NCBI GenBank assembly: GCA_947652605.1
Contig: OX393578.1
Location: 53,265,415-53,329,414 of the forward strand
Length of the DNA: 64,000 nucleotides
Reading direction: 5' to 3'
Source: Elmis aenea
Taxonomy: Eukaryota > Arthropoda > Insecta > Coleoptera > Elmidae
A program made the translations under genes and the position numbers. The notes under the pieces were generated by a model, which saw only the letters and a program-made list of their open reading frames with translations, was not told the DNA's origin and ran no database searches. Shown here piece after piece: positions 45,617 through 56,325 of the stretch. Within the stretch, counting starts at the first letter, position 1; every line of letters begins with the position of its first letter.

Positions 45617-45671
45617 TAAAAATTGATCGGAAACAACTGATTTTCTGGACGAACGCAGAAAAAAAAATTAC
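45617..45671. repeat. Dispersed repeat A, copy 3 (right part)
   Basis: AAAATTGATCGGAAACAACT and GATTTTCTGGACGAACGCAG continue copy 3 after the retrotransposon, matching 21240-21295. Confidence 0.8.
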
Positions 45672-46861
45672 TTAGTCTTAAAGATATGTAGTTTCCTTCT
45701 AAGCTAGGCCAGAAATTTATCAAAACCCCCTCGTATGTGCATGTTATAAAAAAGTGGTGTTATCCTCTGGTCAAAGATCTGCTATTAACAACGCCGATCC
45801 GTTAAATTTTACCTGAGGAAAGTATTCCATTTCCATTCTCTTTTTAATCAAGCAACTAACAACGCTCCACGACTTAATGACGTGTATAAGACTCCAATCG
45901 TCTTAAGGCACAATAAAACAAGCCAACAGCTCTATTCAAACTTTGTCGCTAATATATTTAACATGTATCTGCCGATCTAACTACTGTGTTACCTATAGTT
46001 AATCATCATTTTTGTAGTCGGTTGTTACGGAATCGCCCACCAGAGGCGGGACAGTCACGATTCTGTACACCCGTCGGCTGAAAGTTTCGTGAGCAACTTA
46101 TTTACGTTTTTATATAGGTTAATGATTACAATTTTTTTGCTATTTCAGAAACGTTTCATTTTTTTGTTTGTATTCTCGTCGTTTTATCTTGGTTCTATAC
46201 GGCACCTTAAATTAATTCTATTTCTGCAATAACTGGATTGCGTAATATCGTTTATCTAAATTGGGACATTTCCTATTTGGTTTTTTTAGATAACAACTAT
46301 TTGACATGGTTTGGTATCGTTAAGTTAAATAAAAAATAAAAATTTTACTGTTCTCAATCTAGTTATTTCCGAATTATTATGGCCATCAACAATTCCATTA
46401 TAATATAACTGTAGGTAGAACTATTTTAAATTGTTATTAATATGATTTTAATTTGTGTGAATCGTCTACAAAATTGTTCACATTGGGACAAACAAACCGC
46501 TTATTATAAAAGTGGTAAAAGTCCATTTTGTAAAACATTGAGGAGACAAATCATTTACATGTAATTTAGTGTGATTTTTTTATTTGTAGAAAATTTACAG
46601 TTTATATTTTAAAATATTTACATGCTTTATTCAATTGAAAATTCGGCAGAAAATGACAATGCGTAATCATTTATAATCAATTTGGTTCAAGTCTATTTCT
46701 GTAATCTAATTAAACACTGGGTTAGCTAAGGAATAAAACCGTTTTACAATTAAATTCGCCTTGTATACTGTAACGAAAAACCACGAGTTTATAAAAAAAA
46801 ATGCATACTGTAATTTACAAAAAGGCAATACATATTGAGATTAAAAAATATAAGGGGTATG
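45672..46861. other. Unassigned sequence with a dispersed repeat
   Basis: No gene recognised. 46493-46640 is a copy of the TTATTATRAAAGTGGT repeat. A GC-richer patch at 46020-46100 has no identity I can give. Confidence 0.4.
46493..46640 (+). repeat. Dispersed TTATTATRAAAGTGGT repeat, copy 2
   Basis: CGCTTATTATAAAAGTGGTA and, about 85 bp later, AATTTACAGTTTATATTTTA and TACATGCTTT match the 8073-8225 copy in order and spacing. Confidence 0.55.
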
Positions 46862-46955
46862 CATAATACAATCTTGGTTTCCGGGTTTGAAACCGCGTCT
46901 TCTATATTTAGAAGTAGTTGACGTTTCGACCATTGTGTCTTGGTCTTTTTCAAAA
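46862..46955 (-). mobile_element. Penelope-like terminal fragment
   Basis: The 94 bp are almost identical to 11762-11854: ATAATACAATCTTGGTTTCC, CGTCTTCTATATTTAGAAGT, then GACGTTTCGACCATTG and TCTTGGTCTTTTTCAAAAC. It includes the hammerhead-like motif (46920-46952). Coding sequence is absent; the match stops at CAAAAC. Confidence 0.8.
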
Positions 46956-46958
46956 CAT

Positions 46959-47060
46959 GCATAAGTTTTCGTGGTCACCCATAGAGGACCTTTAAAGATA
47001 TGTTTCCGTAAAGTGCATCTGCATAAGTTTTCCCAGTCACCAATAGAGGACAAAAATATT
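46959..47060 (+). repeat. Short tandem duplication
   Basis: GCATAAGTTTTCGTGGTCAC with CATAGAGGAC is followed about 63 bp later by GCATAAGTTTTCCCAGTCAC with AATAGAGGAC. CCGTAAAGTGCAT and CGTAAAGTACAT also repeat. Two diverged units. Confidence 0.6.
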
Positions 47061-47114
47061 TTAACAACTTAAAACCGCGCTTATTTCGTAAAGTACATAT
47101 TTTAAATTTAAACC

Positions 47115-47577
47115 GTGGCTCCAGATAAAGTTCACTTGCATCACTGCCTTTTCTTATTTAATTTGGGTAAATCTAAAGCAGAAACAAAGCGAATGAATAA
47201 AAAGGCGCATGGAAAAGACTGTATTCGTAAAAAAACAGTTCAAAACTGGTACAAAACGTTTGAAAACGGCGAAACTAGCTTTGAAAACAAACCCAGAAGC
47301 GCAAGACCCAAAGAAACAGGTGATGGATGCTCTTCAAGCCTAGATGATGACCCTAACCCAATTAACAAATGAATTGGCTACACAGCTAGGGATTAATCAG
47401 TCAACTGTCTTACGTAAACTACATGCTATGGGAAAGATCCAAAAAGTTGTTAAATGGGTCCCTCATAAGTTATCAGACCGCAACGGTAACCAGAGATTAA
47501 CAACAAGCATCGCCCTTCTTGTCCGACACAAACAAAAAATTCTCACTGATAAAAGAAACCACCTTGCATATTATTAA
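47115..47577 (+). pseudogene. Mariner transposase N-terminal fragment
   Basis: The plus strand reads KVHLHHCLFLFNLGKSKAET, then VQNWYKTFENGETSFENKPR and SARPKETGD, a frameshift near 47335, then QLTNELATQLGINQSTVLRK, LHAMGKIQKVVKWVPHKLSD and RHKQKILTDKR. This is the paired HTH of a mariner transposase (NW...F..G....ENKPRS.RP; E.A..L....STV...L...G.....WVPH.L). The fragment ends at about residue 155, before the first catalytic Asp. The position expected for the start codon is GTG (47115), probably a mutated ATG. It is not the same subfamily as the 61.8-kb element. Confidence 0.85.
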
Positions 47578-47699
47578 ATTTATTTCCAAATGTCTGTAGG
47601 TACGCGCACTTCGTTGACTTGTTTCAGGATGCAGCCCTTACTACATTCGGTCAGTTTTTAAACAGTTTATTTTTAAGAATGTAGCATCTTACCAAGTCA

Positions 47700-48104
47700 A
47701 ATTTTACATTATTAGTAAATGTTGTCATAATTATAACGCAAGTACTACAAATACTACCAAATAACACACGAAAATATAATAAAATTCTAATAAATGACAC
47801 CGCAGACAAATAATACTGTCATTTGACATTTAATTGGTTGTTTATTGCTTCTTTTTTCATAGATGGCTTGATAAGTGATTGGTAAAAGAGGATTTTGTTT
47901 GATTTTGTTAGTTATTTATAAAATTATATGTGGCATTTGATAAGAAAATATCTAAGATAATAGTTATATTCTACAAAAAAACGCATACAGAAAGTACAAT
48001 AAAATTGAAACAAAAAAGTTAGGAGAAAAAAAAAAGGATTTCAATGTTCTCATATTTTTTGCTATAGCTATTAAAGCAGGAGGAATTTTGTAGTTTTAGT
48101 CTCT
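47700..48104. mobile_element. Fragment of palindrome X (copy 3)
   Basis: Sequence such as ACTGTCATTTGACATTTAAT and the following ATAGATGGCTTGATAAGTGA corresponds to the X right arm (53105-53220), and CATATTTTTTGCTATA with GCAGGAGGAATTTTGTAGTT (48045-48098) to 53455-53490. The intervening arm sequence is deleted. It directly abuts the RT fragment that follows. Confidence 0.6.
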
Positions 48105-48805
48105 TAGTCTCTTTTCTAGAATTTTTGTGTATGTAGCTAGTTTGGGCTAAACAGATTGGTCTGTAATTTTTACATGGGGTCTGTTCTCCTTTCTTGTATA
48201 TTGGTATTAGTAAATTATTTTCCCGTTCCCTAGGTATTTGTTGTTTTTCCCATGCTTCTTTGCATATCGCCCATATCCAATCTATTCCTTTTCTCCCAGC
48301 TATTTGATCATCTCTGGTATTGTCGTTTTCTCCCCTTGCTTTTCCAGTTTTGATTTTTTGTATTGCATCCTCCAATTCTTCCCTCTTAATTTCTTGTTGG
48401 TGGTCTATTTGTTCTTCTCTGTTTATGTTTTCTTCTGGAAGTGCCGTGTAATATTTGTATATACAGTGTTCCCTCCATCTTTCTATTAATTCTTTTGTGT
48501 CTGTACTTGTTCATGTTGCTTTTATTTCTTGCTTTTTATTCCCTCTTAGTCTTTTTATTCTCGTCCAAAACTTTCTGTTATCAATTTCGTTTAATTTTGT
48601 TCTCTTCTCCAAATTCCTTCCACGTTTTGATTTTCCCTTTTTCGACGGCTTCTTTTCCGGCTGTATTTCTCTTCCTATTGTATTCTCCTCTATCATTATC
48701 TGATTTTGATTGGATACACTTTTTCCATGCTATCTTCTTTTCTTTTTGAGTATACAACACACATAATTTCATTTTAATTTTCCCAAATATAATACGATAA
48801 TTCAC
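48105..48805 (-). pseudogene. RTE/R1-like reverse transcriptase N-terminal fragment
   Basis: From about 48805 down, the minus strand contains WKEFGEE, NEIDNRKFWTRIKRLRGNKK, MEDAIQKIKTGKARGENDNT, RKGIDWIWAICKEAWEKQQI, PRERENNLLIPIYKKGEQTP and CKNYRPICLAQTSY. The order linker, KIKTGKA.G.D, W....I.PI.KKG....C.NYR.I.L is that of the region just before the RT fingers in insect non-LTR elements. It breaks off after ICLAQTSY..., where X-derived sequence begins (48104). Several frameshifts separate the blocks. No catalytic motif is retained. The four plus-strand Phe/Ser-rich frames here are antisense shadows. Confidence 0.8.
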
Positions 48806-48809
48806 ATTT

Positions 48810-50071
48810 TCTTTAAACGTGTCAAGTTTTTTCGTAAGTAATGAAGTAATAAAATTATTAATTTATAAACCGTCCAACTTTTTTAATTCGTCGTCAAAAA
48901 CAATCTCAATCAAATCTCAATTTCCAAACGTACAGGTTTTCTTTTTTAACACAAATTTGTGCAGCCACAAATTTTAAATATCCAAAAATAATACGGATTT
49001 CGTTTAATGAGTTCGGTCACGAAACTTGTAACTTAATAACGTAAATTATGGTTCGTTCTTTATATAATGTTGGAGCTTAATAAATTTGGAGGTTTACATT
49101 TTCAGTAATATTACTAACTAGAAAACAATAGTCACGCATTTTGTCATGCGTTCCAACAAAATTACTCACTTAATAGCTATCCAAGGTATAGGCGAATTAA
49201 TATGGAGTAATTGCATTTTTTAAGGGCACATTGGTTGGTAGAACGTTGTAATTAAAAAACAATCAGAAGTCGGGGCAAAAAAAAAGTTGAAAAACGCATG
49301 TCGCGTTTGTTTTAACAATCAAATACTCGTGTCATCCATCGACTTTTATCTCAGCTTACTTGTTACTGGATAAACCCATTTTCTATTGCTGGTAATATTG
49401 TTAACTTGTTTACGATAAGAGTGTATTGTTCATGATCTTAATTTTACGATAGCTGTTAATGTTATTACTGTTACTGGTGGGTCCTTTCAACGGTAAAGTG
49501 GTCAGTTTATTGAACAATTCAGGTTAATGTACGTGTTTGTTATCTAATATAAGTGTCCCCTGTAATATCTGTGACATACGTACCATAAAAGAAATACATT
49601 AATGGTTACCATTAAAACCGTGACTCACATCAATAATTACTGGAGCGATGCGCCCGAAATATGCTTTTAAACGCGCAGGGTGAAAGTAATTTTACGAAAC
49701 ATATAAAAATAATTGAGTTACATGCGATGGAGGTGTATGGTTAGATTATTTTTTGCCGTAAGAAATTATATTAAATGTGTTTAATGTAATATGCTTTCAG
49801 AGCAAGCGTATAGTGTGCTTTCAGCAATGTATTTTCAGTTCATGAAAATATCACGTTTAGTAGGTAGTTTAATTAAAAAATGTTTGTTTTGTTTGCTTTA
49901 TGTCTGCTGTCGCAATAGCATAACTACGATGATCGTACAACAGAAACACGTTTAGAGGCCGTAAGGCATTTTTTATTTAACGAATTTATAAGAAGTCTCC
50001 ATTAATATTAAGGCATGAATCCCACTAATCAAGTAGATTCCCTGCTGGTAAAATTCGGCCATTAATATCTG
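48810..50071. other. Unassigned sequence
   Basis: No gene, RNA or repeat recognised. Confidence 0.4.
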
Positions 50072-50215
50072 GAATGTTCAAGTCTGGAAAATGCACCGAC
50101 AGAATCATTAAAAACTTGAATCGTTCAACGCTGGAATCACTCAACGCGGGAATCATGCAACGATGGAACCACGCAACACGGGAATCGTTCAAAGCTGGAA
50201 AGCTCAAATCTGGAA
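50072..50215 (+). repeat. 16-bp minisatellite
   Basis: Units of the type GAATCGTTCAACGCTG follow head to tail: 50118-50133, 50134-50149, 50150-50165, 50166-50181 and 50182-50197, each 16 bp, then a 15-bp unit to 50212. More diverged units lie at 50072-50117 (GAATGTTCAAGTCTG and GAAAATGCACCGAC). Each unit keeps GAA...TCAA/GCAA...TG. Confidence 0.85.
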
Positions 50216-51339
50216 CTCAATTAAGAATTTTTTCTGCCCTCTATAATATGTATAGAGTCTGAATCTTGCTCCTTCCTATTTTTAGTTAAATGATAAACTT
50301 ATCGAAGCTGTTTTGGACTGGGTGAACATACAACCAAAAACTGTTCCAGCAAGGAATTAGAAAGCTTCGTGTTTGATGTTGATGGCGCAAGTGTATCCAA
50401 CTGCACTGGGACATTATTGGAAAATTATAAATTTTGTGTTCGTTCAACAATGTACATTTTTTTAATAAATAAATAAGGTACTTGCACTCTAGATTCATAC
50501 TAATAGAAACGTGTTTTAAGTTTTTCATCTCTAGCAAAACTCATTTAGATTTTTTTTTCACTGTTGTCGAATCAAATTATCAATAACATTATACATGATA
50601 AAGAGCTTTGCGATACTTAAACGCGAGCACGAATACTTTTTTTATGTGTATATGGCGGTGATACAAGTCGGCACAACATAGTATGGCATAAATATCTACA
50701 ATTTATAAGCAGCTCTAAATTCCGAGCAGACGCGAAATAAACGTTTGTTGCCATTCCGAACTAGCAGGTACTTTTAACATTGTACAATGAACGGCATGTA
50801 GTATATTTCTATAACTGTCAAATATCTCTTAATATAAATCAAACTTAAAAACATAGACTTTTTATACAGGTAATAAATTCTGGAACGTGAGTTGTTTGCT
50901 ATAGCAAACGATGCACTGGCGAGGGGTAAATATTTAAGTTCTTCTCGATAAATTTACATTTTTGTCGTTTCGCAAATAAGTTGTAAGTACTTTAGTACAA
51001 AAGCGAAATATGGTGCTCCCATTAAATCTTTTAGTGCATCCGTTCCTGCTGTACGTATATCTACTTATATATATAGTAACTACCTCTATTCGACGGCAGT
51101 GGATGGTTTCATTCAATTGCTCACGTTTCGTGCACATTTCCCGTCGTTAATTTTTACTGCAGCTGCAATTACAGAGATGTACCTACGGAGTGTATAAACT
51201 GCAAATGATCCGGACGAAACATATGATTTGGAAACACGGTACACGGCCCTTCGGACCATGAATGATTTACGCGATTAAAATACGTCGTACGTTACCGTAA
51301 ACCTACGGAATTCATTACAGACTCGCAAAACTTTTAATT
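50216..51339. other. Unassigned sequence
   Basis: No gene recognised. A short TATATATATAG stretch lies at 51065-51077. Confidence 0.4.
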
Positions 51340-51595
51340 TCAAATAACGAGAATGTCTTATTTTAATTTGAAAAAGTCTAGTTGTACAGAGAAGTAAGGA
51401 ACAGATGGAGACAAAACAATTAAGGTGGCTGGGACTTCTTTTAGCATGCCAGAAAATAAGTACGCGATAATGGGAAGAAAAAATGAAGGAAAAAAATGAA
51501 GTAAAAAGGAACAGAATGGGGATACAAAGTGATACAGATACTAGAAGAAAATGGGCTAGCTGGAGAGATGTACCACAGTTAGTAAGCAAATGATA
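51340..51595 (+). pseudogene. Non-LTR reverse transcriptase C-terminal tail
   Basis: The plus strand reads EQMETKQLRWLGLLLACQKI, then WEEKMKEKNEVKRNRMGIQS and RRKWASWRDVPQLVSK. QLRWLGH..R...R is the conserved tail motif after the RT domain of RTE-like elements. Stops interrupt the frame and the RT core is absent. Confidence 0.55.
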
Positions 51596-51714
51596 GACAA
51601 AGATGAAGAAACATAATCAAGGAAAATATACCTCAACACCGAAAGGTACAAGAGGACCCGGTTAAGAAGAAAAAAAGAAATTCTACACTAAACAATATCT
51701 ATCTACATGCGAGT

Positions 51715-51990
51715 TAGGTTAGAGTAAGGCTATATCGCCGTTTCTTGCTTTTTTCTTTCAATTTTAGCCTCCTATTTCTCCAATCGTCTTCATTTAAGCC
51801 TCTTGTAGTAATTGCTTCCTTTACTTTGTCACCTCAGTTTATTCTTGGTCGGCCTCTTCTTTTTGTATATAATGGCACCCACTTCGAAATTTTGTTGGGC
51901 CATCTGTCTTCATTCTTTTTTTGTATGCGCCTTAGTCTTTTAAGTTTTATTGACTCTATTATGTGCACATCTACTCAATTTCATCTGGTA
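51715..51990 (-). pseudogene. Non-LTR reverse transcriptase C-terminal tail, opposite strand
   Basis: On the minus strand one frame reads VDVHIIESIKLKRLRRIQKK, NEDRWPNKISKWVPLYTKRR, GRPRIN, a stop where the family has Trp (TGA for TGG), then GDKVKEAITTRGLNEDDWRN. DRWP.KI..W.P...RRRGRPR..W.D.VK.A....GL...DW is a well-known RT tail in insect elements. Only one stop occurs in 90 codons. The plus-strand frame at 51745-52161 is its shadow. Confidence 0.8.
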
Positions 51991-52019
51991 TATCTTTGTC
52001 TCTCTTCTTGTCTGTTTAA

Positions 52020-52110
52020 CCAACAACCCCTGAAGATGTCCCCGATGAAAGAGAACGAAACGTCGGTTATGAAGAAACCTTCGATCCGGTTCCAACCCGG
52101 AAACAACCTA
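52020..52110 (+). mobile_element. Penelope-like terminal sequence interrupted by palindrome X2
   Basis: CCCTGAAGATGTCCCCGATG, GAACGAAACGTCGG and GATCCGGTTCCAACCCGGAA resemble the Penelope-like ends at 11.8-12.4 kb (GAAACGTC...AACCCGGAAACC). The sequence is broken by X2 at TA 52111-52112 and appears to resume with CATTGGACATCGGCCG at 53619. Confidence 0.6.
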
Positions 52111-52112
52111 TA

Positions 52113-53616
52113 CAGGGTGTCCCAGATTACATTTCCAGCATTGGGATCTCGCTTATTATAAGAGATACAGGTTTGTTTAAATTAGATGAATTATTCCTTG
52201 GTATGAGACGAGCAACAATCAATTTTTAAAAGTACAAAATTCCTCGTGCTTCAGATGTTATAGCAAAAAATATGAAAATGTCCAATTTCTTTTTTCTCTC
52301 ATAACTTTTTTGTCTTAATCATTAGAACAATTTTATTTGTACTTTCTTAAGGCACTTTTTAATGAAGAATGTAACTGTTATTTTAGATTATTTTTAACAC
52401 CTACCATTTTCGAGATATTACCCCTAACTTCATTTTTTCTTATGGGCCGCGAAGTTGACTATGGAATAGTTGAACGTGCTTTTTTTTTCTCTTTAAAATG
52501 AGATTATTACTTGCTACATTTATTTTTATAAATAAGTGACAAAATCAAGAAAAATCGTATTTTACCCAACACTTATCAAGTTATCTATGAAAATAACAAA
52601 CAACAACTAATTAAATGTTAAATGACAGTTACCGTTTGTCTGCGCTATCATTTATTAGAATTTCACATTATTGTTTTGTAATTCGATAGTCTTTGTAGTA
52701 ATTGTTATAATGATGGCAACATTTAAAAATAGCGATTAATTTGACATGTTGAGATACTACATTCTTTGCCATAAAAACTGTGAAGAAGCTAAGCGAATAT
52801 AATTAGAGCTATATCCCGAGAAAAGGCAACGAAGGATGCGTAATTACAAAAATTTGGAAATAAATTTAAAAGTATATGGTTTTTTCGACAAACCAACCAA
52901 AAATCCAAAACAAATCAATAATTAATTAGAATTATTTATTTTACACACTTTCTATTATAAATAATGTGGCATTTCAACATACAACATTTTTAATTAGTTG
53001 TAAATGTGCCCATAATTATATGATAACAAATTTGCTACAAAGACTATCGAATTACACAACAATACTATTAAATTCTAATAAATGATACAGCAGACAAATG
53101 GTAACTGTCATTTGACACATAATTAGTTTTTTGTTTTTCTTAATATAGATAACTTGAAGTGATGGGTAAAATACGATTTTTCTTGATTTTGTGATTTATT
53201 TATAAAAATAAACGTAGCAAGTAATATCTCATTTTAAAGAAAAAAAAAAACACATTCAACTATTCCATAGCCAATTTTGCGGCCCATAAGAAAAAATGAA
53301 GTTAGGGGTAATATCTCAAAAATGGTAGTTGTTAAAAATAATCTAAAATAACAGTAAAATTCTCCATTAAAAAGTACTATAAGAAAGTACAAATAAAATT
53401 GTTCTAATGATTAAGACAAAAAAGTTATGAGAGAAAAAAGAAATTGGACATTTTCATATTTTTTGCTATAACATCTGAAGCACGAGGAATGTTGTACTTT
53501 TAAAAATTGATTGTGACTCCTCTTACACTAAGGAATAATTTATCTAATTTAAACAAACCTGTATCTCTTATAATAAGCGAGATCCCCATGCTGGAAATGT
53601 AATCTGGGACACCCTG
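52113..53616. mobile_element. Palindromic TA-CAGGGTGTCCC element X, copy 2 (complete)
   Basis: It begins CAGGGTGTCCCAGATTACAT and ends TAATCTGGGACACCCTG, with TA on both sides. Nearly the whole element pairs with itself: AGTACAAAATTCCTCGTGCT (52231) against its mirror near 53480, GGGCCGCGAAG (52443) with its mirror near 53275, and CAAACAACAACTAATTAAAT (52595) near 53130. The arms are about 550-600 bp and the loop about 370 bp. The loop (52700-53000) contains no recognised coding sequence. It interrupts a Penelope-like remnant. Other copies are at 36747-38936 and, partial, 47700-48104. Confidence 0.88.
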
Positions 53617-53618
53617 TA

Positions 53619-53824
53619 TACATTGGACATCGGCCGCGGAAGCCCACAACATAGATTACCACAATATTTAATTGTTTTAATCAAAAATAAGGATGATTTA
53701 ACTAAATTATTGGCAGTATAATTAAAGTTTACAATAAAACAGTGAGGTAAGTCTATTGGGGTATAATATAACCTTTATTTTCTTTAACCATCACTAAGAA
53801 AGACTTTGGATCATAACTTTACAT
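53619..53824 (+). other. Probable continuation of Penelope-like remnant and spacer
   Basis: CATTGGACATCGGCCGCGGA and AGCCCACAACATAGATTA follow X2 directly; they are probably the rest of the interrupted Penelope-like 3' region. From about 53700 nothing is recognised. Confidence 0.4.
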
Positions 53825-53826
53825 TA

Positions 53827-54276
53827 GGTTTATTCCAACAAGGCTATGTACGATCCAATGTACTAAGGATTTTGCGCAGTATCGATATTGCGTTCCAGCA
53901 CAGTCTCTGATAGATCAACCGACGGTTAGTCGGCTGTTCCAACTGTCAAAACAGTAGGTACATGAATAAAGGGAAGAATACTCGCTTGGATTTTTACACG
54001 CATGCGCTGTTCATAACTAACGTGAGCTCTGGTAGCTATGCATCGCCCTCCCAATCCCATTTAGTTCTAGATTCTTAAGGTCTTGCCCTTGCGATGCGCT
54101 CATTTGCATGAACCCAATGGACGCAAATGTCTTTTACAGTTAGGCCAGTCGTGAAAGCGTTCCAACAACGGCTAATATTGGATAATACATTTATTAGTAC
54201 ATAGTTCACGCATGCGAATAAACCAATTCATGTACTTAACCATGAATTGGTTTTAAATTGCTTGTTGGAACAAACC
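53827..54276. mobile_element. MITE with GGTTTRTTCCAACAAG ends
   Basis: GGTTTATTCCAACAAG at the left and CTTGTTGGAACAAACC at the right are inverted with one mismatch, each next to TA (53825-53826 and 54277-54278). Further in, GTTCCAACTGT and GCGTTCCAACAAC-type pairs recur, and CATGAATTGGTTTTAA pairs with AATAAACCAATTCATG. About 450 bp, no transposase. The superfamily cannot be fixed from this copy. Confidence 0.65.
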
Positions 54277-54278
54277 TA

Positions 54279-55949
54279 TTATCTAACCATAAAATACATA
54301 AGAGTTGTCCATTAGTGCTTACCAACATTTTTAAATCTATTGAAACGCAAACCCTTAATGTCTTGCAATAACAAAATTGTAACTTGCCCTACTTTTATAA
54401 ACGTCTAAATTAGGTGATTCGTTCAATAAAATATAATCAGTTTAAAAATAACTAATTATCTTTCTTTCGAAGCAATTTTTGTCTAAATGTAAAATCAGTA
54501 ACAAGACAAGACTCCACTCTTCATCAGTAGGATGTTAATTATTTATCTAGTTACATACACTAAACTAAAGCTCCTAATAAAGGTAAGATCTCCGTGATGG
54601 ATTTCCAATTAGGAACACCGTGTATTTCGATACAATTACCAATGATAATAATAATATCATAATACAACATAAAATAAATATTTTAATGTAAGAAATACAT
54701 AATAACAAACGCATCACCATTAATTTAATTCTATCCCTATCCTATTAGCTAAGCTTTCGTTGGTCTAATTAACATTTTACGCGTCTAGTACTTCAACCAA
54801 ATAAGAAACCAAATCAGAAATTACACATTTCACTCCCGATGCATAACTTTACGACACTGAGATCGGTGCATCGACTAAAATAGGTTGTAAACTTTAACTT
54901 TTATATCAGCCGTTGCATATATTACACAAATTAAATAAGGTGCAACAACCCATAGAGCTATAAAATAAATAACTTTATAGTTTACAACGATTAATAAGAT
55001 CCGACGTATAATTTGACTAAATATCGCATGATAATGAGTCCTGCTTAAATATTGTTAGATCGTAAATAATAAAAGTGATAGGAACATATCAAGCGGAGGT
55101 ATAATTTGATACCATAAAATTATTTAGAACCGTATCGTGAGCTGTCATTCATAGAAGGAAAGATAGAACTGTTACGAATTTACTTAAAAAGTGATTAGTG
55201 ATTTATAACATACATCATTCTTGTAATGTTTGGTAATATTTTTAAGCAGTTATGTGGTGTTAGGTTTTATTAATTTTACAACTAAATTGTTTAAGTTACT
55301 GGCATTCGTTCTGGTAGTTCCTATAACTTAAAAGTGCGTAATACAGAAAATACTCGATACAAGCAACAATTCGCGAAAAGCGACCGTTGAAAAAGCTACT
55401 TTTTTCAATTCAGTTACCTCGACAAATGCAACTTTAAATTTGTTTTTATCTTTTCAAAAATATTATGATAACATTTGGAATCAATGGTCACTTGTATAGA
55501 TCAGCGGTTTCTACATGTACACATGACCTAACCGTAAAAATGACAGTAAAATAGATTGGAATTGGAATAACTTTAAGAAAATCAGAATGGGTTTAAAATT
55601 TTGGAAAACAAGGGGGCGTTTCTGGGTTACTTGTTATTAACAGGACTAAAAAGATGGTGTCAAAGGAGAAATATTTTGATATCTTCTCAGTTACTCACGA
55701 AAGTTGTTTTGCGTTTGTTCATATTGTTGCTAAAAGTGATAATTATTAAAAGTATTAATTTTGGCGCATAAAAATTAAATAGTGTCTGAAAAATTAAATG
55801 GAAAGCAGAGAAATAAAAATTGGAAGAGGATTGAAGATGACAGAATTTAAAAAAAAAAATCTGCACCAGGTCGTAGGAATTTCAAAGAAAGGTTAACTAT
55901 ATTGCCATGGTGTCAACGGAACTGGCCATCATTACGTCTTCCTTTGATT
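54279..55949. other. Unassigned sequence
   Basis: No gene recognised. GGAACACCGTGTAT near 54614 may be a decayed CACCCTGTA end. Confidence 0.4.
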
Positions 55950-56323
55950 ATCATCGGAACACCCTGTATATTTTTGCAATTGCTTGAGACTTCTCAAAGT
56001 TTTTAAATGTTGAAATTTTTTGAAAGTACTGTATTTTCATGAAAATGCAATTTTCACGAAAACGGTTGACTTTAGACCCACATAACCTTTAACATTTTTT
56101 GAAGTAAATTTAAAGAGGAATCTAAAAATGTTAAAATATATAGGGTGTTTCATGAGAAAAAGTATAACTTTAATATGCCACTCTTTTTTGGAGCACCCTG
56201 TATGTTTGAAAATATTTTTAAAATATAGCCCTTATTTACTTACATAATCTAACAGCGACAAAAGTTTGAAAATATAAACCGTTTGGTCATAAAACTCCGA
56301 GGTGTACGTCGTGACTCACCCTG
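55950..56323. mobile_element. Right half of a V-type CAGGGTG element
   Basis: It contains inward and outward ends in the order GGAACACCCTGTATA (55967), ATATAGGGTGTTTCA (56140), GGAGCACCCTGTATG (56190) and GTGACTCACCCTG (56323, beside TA). AAAACGGTTGACTTTAGACC and CACATAACCTTTAACATTTT match modules in V and at 30255. CTCCGAGG..GTCGTGACTCA is the mirror of the left end at 29438. The matching left arm is missing. Confidence 0.65.
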
Positions 56324-56325
56324 TA

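Noticed and set aside
48238..48749. Several Phe/Leu/Ser-rich plus-strand frames that look like membrane proteins.
   Set aside because: They are shadows of the Lys-rich RT fragment on the minus strand.
51745..52161. 138-codon plus-strand frame.
   Set aside because: It is antisense to the RT tail at 51715-51990 and then runs through Penelope-like and palindrome X2 sequence.
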